From Saccharicrinis sp963677655 (GTDB lineage Bacteria > Bacteroidota > Bacteroidia > Bacteroidales > Marinilabiliaceae): 64,000 bases of DNA. How positions within the stretch are numbered: position 1 is the stretch's first letter; every line of letters starts with the position of its first letter. The stretch lies in NCBI GenBank assembly GCA_963677655.1, contig OY782088.1. The stretch is one strand, 5' to 3'. The notes beneath the pieces are model-generated. The model was given only the letters and a program-made list of their open reading frames with translations. It was not told the origin of the DNA and made no database searches. The translations under genes were made by a program, and so were the position numbers. This document shows, piece after piece, positions 46,438 through 56,603 of the stretch.

Positions 46438-46934
46438 TAAATAATGTTATTAAACCTATCGTGACATTATTTGTTTAAATACTTTCTTAGTTCGTTTCTT
46501 GACAATTAATAATTAGTTTATGTGATGTCTGTTATTTTTTAAAAAATCAACAGTATCAAAATTATAGTCGTTTATGAAAGATCATTTTTGTATTTGGAAG
46601 TAATACATTCACATTTGTTTACAATGACTTTGTTATTTGTTCATTTATTTTTGTATTTGTTTATTTTACCTGTATTTCTACATTTTTTATAAAAATTTCG
46701 TTAAAAATACTTATCAAAACAATTAAGTTTACATGGCATGACCGGATCATAAAAAGTCAGGTATTTTTCTCAAAATTTTCTGCAACAAAGACTTTACAAA
46801 TGCTTAATTTCTCATTGAACATTTACTTTTTTTATTCAAATAAGGCATCTTCTACTGTGTATTTATACAAACCTTTTACAAATGTTTTTTATTACAACAA
46901 ATAGGTCTAACTTTAAATATCTGAAGAAATATAT
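46438..46934. other. Divergent promoter region of the polysaccharide locus
   Basis: About 500 very AT-rich bases between the receptor gene and the hybrid two-component regulator. It is where the regulator would bind to activate the operon. No clean -33/-7 pair and no strong inverted repeat were found, apart from long T-rich runs around 46610-46700. Confidence 0.6.
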
Positions 46935-49900
46935 ATGGCATTGAAAAAACAACACAGTACTACTTTCCTGATATTTTATTTTGTATTGATTTTATGCGGA
47001 TGTTCAAACATCCCCACTAAAGAGAGGAATTCATCTTTTTCAAGTACCATTAAAATCTCAAATGAAATTTCTAATCAAAGCATAAACTGTATTGTTCAGG
47101 ATAAAGAAGGATATATTTGGCTGGGAACTGAGAGAGGGCTGAATAAATATAATAGCTACTATTATTATCATTTCTTACATTTAACAAATGATAGTAACAC
47201 GATCTCTAATAATCATGTAAACACACTTTTTTTTGACAAGAAAGATAATTTGTGGATAGGAACTCAAAACGGGATATGCCGTTTAGATCATCTGACCCAA
47301 AAAATTAGTACTATCCCGGTAAAAAGCAATCAGGTTTTTGTTCAACAATTTTCCATGACCAGTGATGGAACTATTTACGCGAATTTGATTGATGGAATAT
47401 ATAAGTATGATGCTAAGAATAATATCTTCACTTTAGCTTTAAAATTTGACATAAGTTATACTTTAAACAGTTTCTTTATTGATTCAAATGATCGATTTTG
47501 GTTGATATCAAGAAATACCATTAAATGCTATTCTAAAGATAATTTTGATATTATACGTGAAGTTTCAATTGATACATCTCCTAACCTTTTTTATGGCTAT
47601 TTGCTTGAAAATGGAGAATTGTGGGCCCTTCATGATAAAGGGCAGATTCATATTTTTAATACTTTGACTAATACGGTAATACCCATACCTGATGTGATTA
47701 AAATGCATCCTGTATTATCAAAAGCTATAGTAACAAATGTATTTTACTACAAAGAAAACCAGTATTTAATATCGACATACAATAATGGAATATTCCTATA
47801 CGACAAGGGATTAAACAAACTAATCTCACAAAAGAACAGTCAATTCCCTTTAACCATTCCAAATGTTACTATAAACACAATATTTAAAGATCGAAGTAAT
47901 AATATATGGATAGGTACACAGGAACAGGGCGTTCATACTTATTACCACGCCAAAAATAATTTTAACATCAACAGGCATCTACAAAATTTAACCAGCAATA
48001 AATCTGTTAAAGGTTTATATCTTGATAAGAAAAACAGGCTATGGATAAGTACCATTAACGATGATTTATTTATATATGATTTAAAAACAAATCAGTACAA
48101 CAAAATTGATTTAAATTACTTTTTCCCGGAAGATCCCTACTATCAGGATAAGATAATTAATATATCTGCAGACGATCAGCACATCTGGTTTATGACAGAT
48201 ACTAAAATATTATGTTGTACCTACGATGGAAAAACATTAAAAAGAAAAGAAACCTATGATTTTAAAAAACAACTATACCAGTTTATTTTAGATGATTATG
48301 GTAAAATATGGGTAAGTACCGATGAAGACAATATCTTTATTATTGATATTGACAAAAAAGAATACCAGTCAAAACTTATTTTCAATCCCGGAATAGGTTA
48401 TAAAAGTGCAGTACTTAAACTTTCTGATGGTAATATATTGTTTGCCGCTTCAAACCAGATTCCTATGATTGTAAATCCGGTAACCTTTGAAAGCAAAGAA
48501 TTTAATCCTGGTAATTATTTTGGTATAAATAAAATTTCTCCCACCTCTCTTTATGAAGATCAGAACGGGAATATATGGATTGGCGATTACAACGGATCAC
48601 TATTAAGGTATGACAAGACTTTAAATCAGATAAAAAAAGTAAATCTGCAAAATGTTACCAGTATAGTTGAAGATTCTGAGCATAACTTCTGGACCGGAAC
48701 CTTATTTGGATTAGGGAAATATATAATCAAAGAAGACAGAAGTAGTTTATATTATTCATATGATGGAATTGGCGGGAATCAGTTCAACGAAAATGTTTGT
48801 ATGTTACCTGATAGTTCATTGGCATTTGCAGGAACACATGGATTAACGGTATTTAAACCATCGCAAATAACATTTACAGAAAAATTCCCACTGTATTTTG
48901 AAGACTTTAAAATCAATAATGAATCTTATCAAAAATTCAACAGTTTACTTTCCGGCATAAAAAGTAGTAACAACAATGTCATCAAATTAAATCACAACCA
49001 AAATACAATCAGCATTAGCTTTGCTGCTTTAGATTATAGCGTATATTCCAGAACCCGATACGATTACCAATTGCTAAATTATGATAACGATTGGATTAAC
49101 GCAGGAAACAACAAAACTGCCCACTATGCCAATTTAAAACCAGGGGAATATATATTTAAAGTAAAAGCAACAAGTAATGACAACCTATTTATTAAAGGGG
49201 AAAATACATTAAAAATAAAAATCACACCACCTATATGGCTAAGATGGTACGCTATTTTATTTTATACTATAGTGGTATCTCTGACTACCTGGCTTTTTCT
49301 ATTCTTATACATACGTGCCGAAAAAAGTAAAGATAATGCCCAAATAGCTATTCGCGAAAAGGAACATGAAGCTTACATAAACAACATGAACATGAGCTTT
49401 TTTTCAAATATCTCTCACGAATTCAGAACGCCTTTAACCATTATTTCTGCACCCATTACAACCCTGTATAAAAGTTTAAAAGTCCCTCCAGAAGAAAAAA
49501 AGCTGCTGGAACTTATTCAACGTAGTATTAAGCGAATGCTTAGATTGGTAAATCAGCTGATGGATTTAAGTAAACTGGAAGCTGACACTCTAAGATTGAG
49601 AGTATCAAGAATGGATATAGTTCACCAGATTCAATCCATATTAGAATTATATGTTATTTATGGAAAGGAAAAAGATATTAAAGTCAATATAAACGGACTG
49701 AAAGAATCCTTTTTTATGCTGGTTGACTTGGATAAAATTGAAAAGATATTAGGTAATTTATTATCCAATGCCCTGAAGTTTACATCACAAAATGGAGAAA
49801 TATCATACAATCTTGAGTTGATAGAAAATGAAACCGCTGCAGATATATTCCCTCAGGTAAATAAATCAAAATATCAGGGTGCCTATGCTCTGTTTGAAAT

Positions 49901-50999
49901 AGAGGATAATGGAAGCGGTATACCAGAAGATAAACTGGAAAATATATTCATACGCTACTATCAAATCGATAACAATAAAAATGCTTCATTCAATTGGGGT
50001 ACCGGAATTGGTCTTTATTACACACGAAAACTTATAGAATTGCATCATGGCTTTATTAAGGCAGGAAATGCTACCTCCGGAGGTGCTAAATTTCAATTCA
50101 TAATCCCTGTTGAAGATGTCGCTTACTCAACCAACGAACTTAGCACTTTTGTCTCTGATGAAGAAAAAAAATCTGAACTGACTGCCTCAAAAGCATCTCA
50201 AGATGTATTATACACCGATACTCAGGCAAAGAAACATGCAGATAGTACAAAAGATAAAATTTTAATTGTGGATGATGATATTGAGGTTTCTTATTATTTA
50301 AGAACATTGTTTGGTAAAGATTACAATGTTATTAATAAATATGATGGAGAACAGGCATACCTTTCTTTAGAAGAAATTGATCCGGTTTTAATTATTAGTG
50401 ATGTGCTTATGCCGGGATTAAATGGTTATGAGTTATGCAAAAAGGTTAAGGAAAATATTTCGTATTGCCACATACCAGTTATTCTACTTACTGCAAAATC
50501 ATTGCTTGAAGAAAAAGTGGAAGGTTTAGAAACCGGTGCAAATGCGTATGTTACCAAACCTTTTGAATCGGAATATTTACAGGCACTAGTTAAATCTCAG
50601 ATTAAAAATAAAAAACTACTCTCAAACCTGTTAACCAACAATACAAACACAAACAATGTTAAAAAAGATATTCTTTTACCAAAGGATAAAGTATTTATGG
50701 ACAAGCTTTATGAGCTGATAGAAAAAGAACTGGATAATCCGGAAATGAACGTTAGCTCCATTGCTGAAAAATTAGGTATGAGTCGCACTAAGTTTTACCA
50801 AAAAATTAAGGGGCTGACCAACGAAAACCCCAATACATTTATTAAAAAGTACAAACTAAACAGAGCTGCAGAGTTTATAAAAGCCGGAGAACACAATATA
50901 TCTGAAATTGCCTATATGACGGGATTTGTGAATTTATCTCACTTCTCGGTAAGCTTTAAAAAACAATTTGGAAATAGTCCTAGTGAGTATAAGGGGTAA
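46935..50999 (+). CDS. Hybrid two-component system regulator (HTCS), full length
   Basis: A 1354-residue one-protein signalling chain. N-terminal hydrophobic segment ends in LILCGC (Cys near 23), so the protein may be lipid-modified at its start. Reg_prop propeller about 45-660 (GYIWLGTERGLNKYN, DNLWIGTQNGICRLD, GNIWIGDYNGSLLRYD), Y_Y_Y about 680-760, one membrane helix about 768-795, HisKA with His828 (NISHEFRTPLTIISAPI), HATPase_c (GNLLSNALKFTSQNGE, EDNGSGIPEDKL, GTGIGLYYTRKLIEL), receiver with Asp1156 (LIISDVLMPGLNGYE) and Lys in LLTAKS, and a C-terminal AraC-type HTH (SSIAEKLGMSRTKFYQKIKG, GFVNLSHFSVSFKKQFG). By family it senses an oligosaccharide in the periplasm and activates the divergent GH operon. 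Confidence 0.96.
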   Translation: MALKKQHSTTFLIFYFVLILCGCSNIPTKERNSSFSSTIKISNEISNQSINCIVQDKEGYIWLGTERGLNKYNSYYYYHFLHLTNDSNTISNNHVNTLFFDKKDNLWIGTQNGICRLDHLTQKISTIPVKSNQVFVQQFSMTSDGTIYANLIDGIYKYDAKNNIFTLALKFDISYTLNSFFIDSNDRFWLISRNTIKCYSKDNFDIIREVSIDTSPNLFYGYLLENGELWALHDKGQIHIFNTLTNTVIPIPDVIKMHPVLSKAIVTNVFYYKENQYLISTYNNGIFLYDKGLNKLISQKNSQFPLTIPNVTINTIFKDRSNNIWIGTQEQGVHTYYHAKNNFNINRHLQNLTSNKSVKGLYLDKKNRLWISTINDDLFIYDLKTNQYNKIDLNYFFPEDPYYQDKIINISADDQHIWFMTDTKILCCTYDGKTLKRKETYDFKKQLYQFILDDYGKIWVSTDEDNIFIIDIDKKEYQSKLIFNPGIGYKSAVLKLSDGNILFAASNQIPMIVNPVTFESKEFNPGNYFGINKISPTSLYEDQNGNIWIGDYNGSLLRYDKTLNQIKKVNLQNVTSIVEDSEHNFWTGTLFGLGKYIIKEDRSSLYYSYDGIGGNQFNENVCMLPDSSLAFAGTHGLTVFKPSQITFTEKFPLYFEDFKINNESYQKFNSLLSGIKSSNNNVIKLNHNQNTISISFAALDYSVYSRTRYDYQLLNYDNDWINAGNNKTAHYANLKPGEYIFKVKATSNDNLFIKGENTLKIKITPPIWLRWYAILFYTIVVSLTTWLFLFLYIRAEKSKDNAQIAIREKEHEAYINNMNMSFFSNISHEFRTPLTIISAPITTLYKSLKVPPEEKKLLELIQRSIKRMLRLVNQLMDLSKLEADTLRLRVSRMDIVHQIQSILELYVIYGKEKDIKVNINGLKESFFMLVDLDKIEKILGNLLSNALKFTSQNGEISYNLELIENETAADIFPQVNKSKYQGAYALFEIEDNGSGIPEDKLENIFIRYYQIDNNKNASFNWGTGIGLYYTRKLIELHHGFIKAGNATSGGAKFQFIIPVEDVAYSTNELSTFVSDEEKKSELTASKASQDVLYTDTQAKKHADSTKDKILIVDDDIEVSYYLRTLFGKDYNVINKYDGEQAYLSLEEIDPVLIISDVLMPGLNGYELCKKVKENISYCHIPVILLTAKSLLEEKVEGLETGANAYVTKPFESEYLQALVKSQIKNKKLLSNLLTNNTNTNNVKKDILLPKDKVFMDKLYELIEKELDNPEMNVSSIAEKLGMSRTKFYQKIKGLTNENPNTFIKKYKLNRAAEFIKAGEHNISEIAYMTGFVNLSHFSVSFKKQFGNSPSEYKG

Positions 51000-51149
51000 T
51001 TTGTACATTATCCAAATACTATTAAAAAGTCTGTAAAACAAGCAATTTACAGGCATATAACTATTTTAGCATATTAATTTTTTGGTATTATATTATGCAT
51101 AAGATCAAATTACGAGGAATTTAATGTTTTATATGACAGGTATATATTC

Positions 51150-52142
51150 CTACATCTGCGTCCTCATAAAAGCAACCATATGTCTTGCTACATCATCAAT
51201 CCACGGATGAAATAACCAGAAAGGATGTACCTGCACATTAAATCTATGAACTTCTGTGTATTTACCCCAGTTCTGATACATACTAATAAGTTCATCTTGT
51301 CCTGCATGAAACCTTGGAAAATTACTATTCAGAAAAAGAATAGGTACACTATTTTCATTAGCCCAATAAATAGGTGATGCCTCTTTCCATATTTCAGGTT
51401 TCTCAATATATGATCCGCCTAACCATTCAATATCCGGTGAGTTAGGCTTGCGATCCAGATTTAATGAATTTGGAGCTAAAAAATTAATGACTCCATCAAC
51501 ATCAATAATAGCTTGTATATCACTTGAAAAACCATCATTTCCCATATTACCTTCAAACTTTTCAACACCGTTTGTCATCCCTATCAAAGCAGCCAATTGA
51601 CCACCTGCCGAACTACCTGTTATTGCAATCCGATCAGGATCAACACTAAATTTCTGAGCATTAGCTCTCACCCATCTTATAGCTGATTTTATATTATGGA
51701 TTGCAGCCGGGTATTTAGCTTCCAGTGATAATTGATATTCAACAGTTACAGTCACAAAGCCCTTATTTGCAATCAGCTGTGCTAATGGAATTTGTAGGGA
51801 TTTATCCCCGGCTCTCCAACCTCCTCCATGCACTAAAATTAAAGCAGGGTATTTACCTTTTGTTTCAGGATAAAATACGTCCAGATGTAAATCGCGATCT
51901 CCATAAGGTGTATCTTTTAATGTAGTGTAAATAACATTTCGGTCGCTTAAAATACCTTTCGGCAAACTATCTTTTGCTGGAATAGCATAAGGATAATGAC
52001 CTTTTATTTGTCGATGAACACGTGGTTGATTATAAGTTGTATCGGCTGGAATATTTGTTCCCTTTAAAAATTGACTATAGCCTTGTTCCAGAAATAAAAA
52101 CGAGATACAAGTAAATAAAAAAAGTAATTTTTTGTTTATCAT
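51150..52142 (-). CDS. Exported HSL-type esterase (carbohydrate esterase-like)
   Basis: A 330-residue alpha/beta hydrolase of the hormone-sensitive-lipase / BD-FAE type. Signal peptide to about residue 24 (LEQGYSQ). Oxyanion motif LVHGGGWRAG (105-111), nucleophile elbow TGSSAGG (Ser178), acidic residue expected in the segment LFLNSNFPRFHAGQDE and catalytic His in the HPFWLFHPW block. Related exported enzymes deacylate plant polysaccharides or acetylated sugars. It is convergent with the hybrid regulator and on the same strand as the GH operon, so it is a likely accessory to it, but it has its own promoter. A copy of the dispersed TATGGTTCGTTTCAT motif lies 260 bases upstream. Confidence 0.88.
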   Translation of the reverse strand: MINKKLLFLFTCISFLFLEQGYSQFLKGTNIPADTTYNQPRVHRQIKGHYPYAIPAKDSLPKGILSDRNVIYTTLKDTPYGDRDLHLDVFYPETKGKYPALILVHGGGWRAGDKSLQIPLAQLIANKGFVTVTVEYQLSLEAKYPAAIHNIKSAIRWVRANAQKFSVDPDRIAITGSSAGGQLAALIGMTNGVEKFEGNMGNDGFSSDIQAIIDVDGVINFLAPNSLNLDRKPNSPDIEWLGGSYIEKPEIWKEASPIYWANENSVPILFLNSNFPRFHAGQDELISMYQNWGKYTEVHRFNVQVHPFWLFHPWIDDVARHMVAFMRTQM

Positions 52143-52589
52143 GGTATATGCACTAAAATGTAAAAAGTTCAGAAATATTACTGAACCTAAAGTTTAAGTC
52201 TTTATATGTTAGAGGGTGTGCTGGAATAAATCAACACACCCATTACTAATCTTAAATTTAATTTTAGAACTCTTATCTAGTAAGAATAACAATTTCTTTT
52301 ATTAAGCTCATTAAATATATTCCTTTTCATCAAACTATAAAGGGCTATATTGAAAATAGTTTTTGGATTATAATTCTAACTCCAACGTTCCGGCAATTCT
52401 TATGGTTCGTTTCATCTGTTCAAAATAATCATCTTATATAAAAGCTCATTTAATGACCATCCTTTTCCAAAAAATAAAAAGTTTAATACAAACATTCTTT
52501 CAGACCTGACACTCACAATATATACATCTGACTTTCAATACAAACAAACCATGTTGTTAAACTTTTAACTATTTGTTTATATTAAACAT
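52143..52589. other. Intergenic region upstream of the HSL-type esterase
   Basis: About 450 bases with no gene. It contains GGGTGTG / CACACCC (52214-52220, 52235-52241), a weak hairpin, and the dispersed motif TATGGTTCGTTTCAT at 52401-52414, preceded by the G+C-rich CCAACGTTCCGGC. Confidence 0.5.
52382..52414 (-). repeat. Dispersed motif, copy D
   Basis: TATGGTTCGTTTCAT at 52400-52414 matches copies A and B at all but one or two positions. Adjoining CCAACGTTCCGGCAA at 52382-52396 is not shared in detail. On the minus strand it would read as a 15-codon leader frame ending at a TAA upstream of the esterase gene. Confidence 0.5.
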
Positions 52590-52620
52590 ATTGAAAAAAC
52601 ATACAGATTATTTATTTTTG
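52590..52620 (+). promoter_or_regulatory. Promoter of the hemerythrin gene
   Basis: ATTG at 52590-52593, a 19-base spacer and TATTTTTG at 52613-52620, a full match to the TAnnTTTG -7 consensus, 28 bases before the ATG at 52649. Confidence 0.65.
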
Positions 52621-52648
52621 CTCGCTATTACATTTAAAATAGTACATT

Positions 52649-53056
52649 ATGGCAACAATAAGTTGGACAGAAGAATTAAGCGTAAATATTCCCTCAATTG
52701 ATGAACAACATAAAAAGTTAGTCCATTTAATAAATGAATTTTATAGAAATATAAGTATCCAATCTTCTAAGGAGAGCATATTTAAACTTATAAAAGCTTT
52801 AAAAGATTATACTGTTTTTCATTTTTCAACAGAAGAGAAATACATGAAGCAATTTAATTATCCAGGATACTTAAAACATAAGAATGAACATGATCAGTTT
52901 GTTAATAAAGTTCTTGATTTTGAAGACAGGTATAAAAGTGGAAAACTTATTTTGACACTGGAAATTACTAACTTCATAAAAAACTGGGTAGCAAATCATA
53001 TATGTAATACAGATAAACTATATAGTGATTTTTTAAATAAAAATGGAGTAAAATAG
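52649..53056 (+). CDS. Bacteriohemerythrin
   Basis: A 135-residue four-helix di-iron protein that binds oxygen reversibly. All seven canonical ligands are present with normal spacing: His21 (DEQHKKL), His58 and Glu62 (FHFSTEEKYM), His77 and His81 (KHKNEHDQF), and His117 and Asp122 (NHICNTDK). The N-terminal tryptophan block ISWTEELSVNIPSIDEQH is typical. No signal or fused domain, so cytoplasmic. It stands alone with its own promoter. Role in oxygen sensing or delivery in a micro-aerobic organism is the family expectation; no partner is next to it. Confidence 0.96.
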   Translation: MATISWTEELSVNIPSIDEQHKKLVHLINEFYRNISIQSSKESIFKLIKALKDYTVFHFSTEEKYMKQFNYPGYLKHKNEHDQFVNKVLDFEDRYKSGKLILTLEITNFIKNWVANHICNTDKLYSDFLNKNGVK

Positions 53057-53388
53057 TTATAATATTTATGCATTAAAATACTAGCATAAAAAGCACTTCC
53101 TTTACCAGATTAGTTTTCAGACCATGTTATTCAGGAATTTCACACTTTACGAATGCTAATGCTGAACCTTTTAATCAACAAACTTAATTCAACAAGTAGA
53201 AATAATATCATTTAAAATGATATAAAAAGATCTGCAACAATAGCTTCAATACACTTTTTAATTTATGCCCTATTTTAAATCATGTAGAGCCTTATTGCAG
53301 ATCTAAATTAAACATTTAGTTTATGGAAAATAAACCCCAGCATTAGGATTCGTTTATATTAAAGATTATATTTTAATTCTATTAGAAT
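53057..53388. other. Convergent intergenic region with long-loop inverted repeat
   Basis: About 330 bases. AGATCTGCAACAA at 53229-53241 is the near-complement of TTATTGCAGATCT at 53292-53304 (one mismatch) across 50 bases. It lies between the convergent hemerythrin and fusion genes. No reading frame is supported. Confidence 0.5.
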
Positions 53389-56300
53389 CTATTTTAGATA
53401 TTTCGTAAAGTAATCACGTTTTCTTCTTTCGAAATAATTATTGTAAACGCCTAAATAATGATGCTCCTGCCCCGGTAAAACCAGTAAATCAAAATCTTTA
53501 TCAGCATTAATCAATGAATCTACCATACGATATGTATTTGATGGATTAACATTAATATCAGACTCCCCTGTCACTAATAATAATTTCCCTTTTAAATTTG
53601 AAGCCAGCTCCATTGGTGACTTTACTTTAAATTGTAAATCTTCACCTATACCCTGGTAATATTCGCCCCAATTTTTGTGGTAAATGGTATTATCATAATT
53701 GCCCGATGAAGCCACAGCCACTTTATAAAAATCAGGGTAAGTACACATGGCTGTTACAGCCATAAATGCCCCACCTGAATGTCCTAGTATTCCAACCCTG
53801 GTTGAGTCAATAAATGAATATCTACGTGCTAACTGTTCTATGCCGTATTTATCATCAGCCAAAGGATAATCTCTTAGGTTTCCAAAACCATAAGATGCAT
53901 ATGCTTTATTTCGGATCGGTGAACTTCCTCTATGTCCAAAGCAAACCACAATAAATCCTCTTTGAGCCAATGCTGCATTATGATATTTATCCAACACTGT
54001 AAAATCTGTCCACACCGTTTCGGTAAATGGTCCAGGGTATACCTGAGATATGATTGGATATTTTTTGTTTGGATCAAAATCAAAAGGCTTCCACATTATA
54101 CCATATAAATCAGTACTATTATCAGCAGCCTTAACTGTGAACTGTTCCGGTAAATTCCAACCATAATCTAATAATGGTTGAATATCCGGTTTCATCACGG
54201 TATCTACAAAATTACCATTACAGTCTCGTGCCACAATTAAAGGAGCAGTATCAATGCGAGAATAATTATCAATGATTAAATTTCCTTTTTCATGAATATA
54301 AACCTTATGATTGGCATTCTCCGGAGTTAGCAAGGTCAGATTACTGCCATTCATGTTAACCTTATATAAAAAGGCATAATTAGGATTCATCTTTTTATTC
54401 TTACCATATCCATAAAAATAAACCTGTTGATTTTCTTCATCAAATTTTGCTATTGCTCCTGCGGTCCAATCTCCGGATGAAATCGTGTTTAATAACTTTC
54501 CGTTTTTATCATACCTGTAATAATGACCCCAACCTGTTCTGTCGGACCAAAATAAAATGTCCTTACCCTTATTAAGGATTTTACAGCTAAACATCATATC
54601 ATTAAAATTAGGTATGCATTTTTCATGAATGATAGTATTAACCTCTCCCTTATCATTAACCGAACACAGCTCTATTTCATCATGCGTACGTTTTAAACGG
54701 GTAAAGTAAAACAATTCACTATTGTCGCTTCTGGTAATAGGAAAAACCTCTTGTCCTTTCCAGTGTTCAACATCAATTTGTTTTATTGTTTTTGATTTTA
54801 CATCACCTAAATACAAAAGGTTAGTTGAAAATTTCTCATCACCGGGAAGTGCATCCTTATAGTTTTTAACAAGCGGATAAGGTTTAAAGGCAGAATTAAT
54901 TACTGTTATTTCTCTTACACCCCTGTTATCATTACGGTACACTATAAATTTGCCCTTGTCTGAAATCCATTTCAAATTAGCAAGCTGATACATAGCATCC
55001 CCATTACCATCTGTAGTCAATTGAGTCTCGGTAGAATCTTTTAAATTTCTAATAAAAAGATTATTACCATCCCCATACACTTCATACTTTTTATCAGGAG
55101 ACAATCCCCATTGAACAGGGGTAAATTCTTTAATTGCCGCTTCCTCTATTTTTTTCTCCTTTGGTAGGTAGGTATAATTTTTACTGCTGGTATTCACATT
55201 AACAACCAAACCTTCTTGGTTATACCCAGGGTAAAAAGTAACATATGAAGTATCGATATTTAAGGAAAGCATTACTGAATCCACCTCCTTTTTATTGATT
55301 ATTTCATTAGTACTATTTTTGGCATCGAATGATATAAATCTGGACTTTTGATCTGCAGGTGTATATGCAAAATAGCAAAGTGGTAACTGAGGGTGAAAAA
55401 ATGGAACAATACTCTTTTGATCAAATTTATTTTTTAAATTTTCAGCATCGTATTTCTCAAATTTCGGATCATTTCCCTCTAACGCAAGTTTTAGAAAATC
55501 AATCAATTTTTCATTTTTATTACTCAATATAGCTTGACGTCTTATTTCATACGCCAAACTTGAATTTTGATACTTTTGATTTAGATAAACGGCAAAATAA
55601 TCCAATAAAATAGTTTGACTTTGACCACTAAAATCAGCAATATTGTTAGCCATTAAAGATTGAACAAGCATGGTATCATTTAAACAAACAGCCTTAGCTA
55701 CATCCATCATAACCATACACTCTTTCTTTTGAGGAAAGAATTCAATCTGATTTATTTTTTGCTTAAACGATTCAAATGTATCTGGATTTCTTTCTTTAGT
55801 AGAAAAATAACTTCCATTAAAAACCTTTCTTGTTATTTCACGAAAGTTTTCATTAATCTTACTATAAATAACAGAATCAGGAACTTCTCCTTTAAAATCC
55901 TTCCAGTTTTCAACCAGATAATTACATTCAGGACTATCAGGATAGGCAATGCGGGAACTCATAGGACTGCTTCCATATAAAAACCAGTTTTCAGCCTTAG
56001 GTTTTTCCTGTGCACTAAGCTCATGAAAATATTTATTTGCTAATTCTATTGCTTCAGAATACTCACAAAGTTCAAATTTCATTTTTATATAATCACGCAT
56101 AAAAGCATGATTATAATGACCACTCTCATACTTCTTTGTCATAAGTAAGAATGGACTATCTTCATCGAGACTTAATTTTGCTTTTGCTATAAAAGCATCA
56201 GCCTCCATTCCTCCAACAAACTTATTACGCAAATTTCCATCACTATCAATAAACAAATACGTTGGATATGCAAATACCCCATATTTCTTAATGAGATCGG

Positions 56301-56586
56301 GACCTTCACCCTTATACATATTCATTTTTAGCGAAACAAATGAGTGATTCATAAAATCTCCCACTTTATCTTGCATAAAAACGGTTTTAGCCATTAATTT
56401 ACAAGGCTTACAACCATCGATAAAACAATCGATAAAAACCAACTTATCTTGAGCTTTAGCTTGTTCTAAAGCTTCTTTAAACGAAATATGCTTAAAATCT
56501 ATAGGTCTGTTTTGAGCTTCTATCTGAAGGACTCCTAGAAGTCCGACAAATAAAAGAAAAATACTTAATCTTGATAAAACCTTCAT
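53389..56586 (-). CDS. Fusion of thioredoxin-like domain and S9/DPP-IV-type peptidase, exported
   Basis: A 1065-residue exported protein. Signal peptide to about residue 25 (LQIEAQ). Residues about 30-145 are a thioredoxin-fold domain with FIDCFIDGCKPCKLM (Cys59-Lys-Pro-Cys62) and the cis-Pro segment VFAYPTYLFID. A helical linker of roughly 280 residues follows. From about 430 to 800 a DPP-IV-like propeller region (WGLSPDKKYEVYGDGNNL, VYRNDNRGVREITVI), then the catalytic alpha/beta hydrolase: YPGPFTETVW, HRGSSPIRNKAYA, nucleophile Ser937 in GILGHSGGAF, Asp1010 in TGESDINVNP and His1042 in LPGQEHHYLG. The Ser elbow is GHSGG instead of the usual GWSYGG/GxSYGG. Typical DPP-IV has about 700-750 residues and no thioredoxin domain. 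Reduction of disulfides coupled to N-terminal dipeptide removal is the implied activity (inference). Confidence 0.9.
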   Translation of the reverse strand: MKVLSRLSIFLLFVGLLGVLQIEAQNRPIDFKHISFKEALEQAKAQDKLVFIDCFIDGCKPCKLMAKTVFMQDKVGDFMNHSFVSLKMNMYKGEGPDLIKKYGVFAYPTYLFIDSDGNLRNKFVGGMEADAFIAKAKLSLDEDSPFLLMTKKYESGHYNHAFMRDYIKMKFELCEYSEAIELANKYFHELSAQEKPKAENWFLYGSSPMSSRIAYPDSPECNYLVENWKDFKGEVPDSVIYSKINENFREITRKVFNGSYFSTKERNPDTFESFKQKINQIEFFPQKKECMVMMDVAKAVCLNDTMLVQSLMANNIADFSGQSQTILLDYFAVYLNQKYQNSSLAYEIRRQAILSNKNEKLIDFLKLALEGNDPKFEKYDAENLKNKFDQKSIVPFFHPQLPLCYFAYTPADQKSRFISFDAKNSTNEIINKKEVDSVMLSLNIDTSYVTFYPGYNQEGLVVNVNTSSKNYTYLPKEKKIEEAAIKEFTPVQWGLSPDKKYEVYGDGNNLFIRNLKDSTETQLTTDGNGDAMYQLANLKWISDKGKFIVYRNDNRGVREITVINSAFKPYPLVKNYKDALPGDEKFSTNLLYLGDVKSKTIKQIDVEHWKGQEVFPITRSDNSELFYFTRLKRTHDEIELCSVNDKGEVNTIIHEKCIPNFNDMMFSCKILNKGKDILFWSDRTGWGHYYRYDKNGKLLNTISSGDWTAGAIAKFDEENQQVYFYGYGKNKKMNPNYAFLYKVNMNGSNLTLLTPENANHKVYIHEKGNLIIDNYSRIDTAPLIVARDCNGNFVDTVMKPDIQPLLDYGWNLPEQFTVKAADNSTDLYGIMWKPFDFDPNKKYPIISQVYPGPFTETVWTDFTVLDKYHNAALAQRGFIVVCFGHRGSSPIRNKAYASYGFGNLRDYPLADDKYGIEQLARRYSFIDSTRVGILGHSGGAFMAVTAMCTYPDFYKVAVASSGNYDNTIYHKNWGEYYQGIGEDLQFKVKSPMELASNLKGKLLLVTGESDINVNPSNTYRMVDSLINADKDFDLLVLPGQEHHYLGVYNNYFERRKRDYFTKYLK

Positions 56587-56603
56587 TACTCCCCTCTCTT
56601 TGT

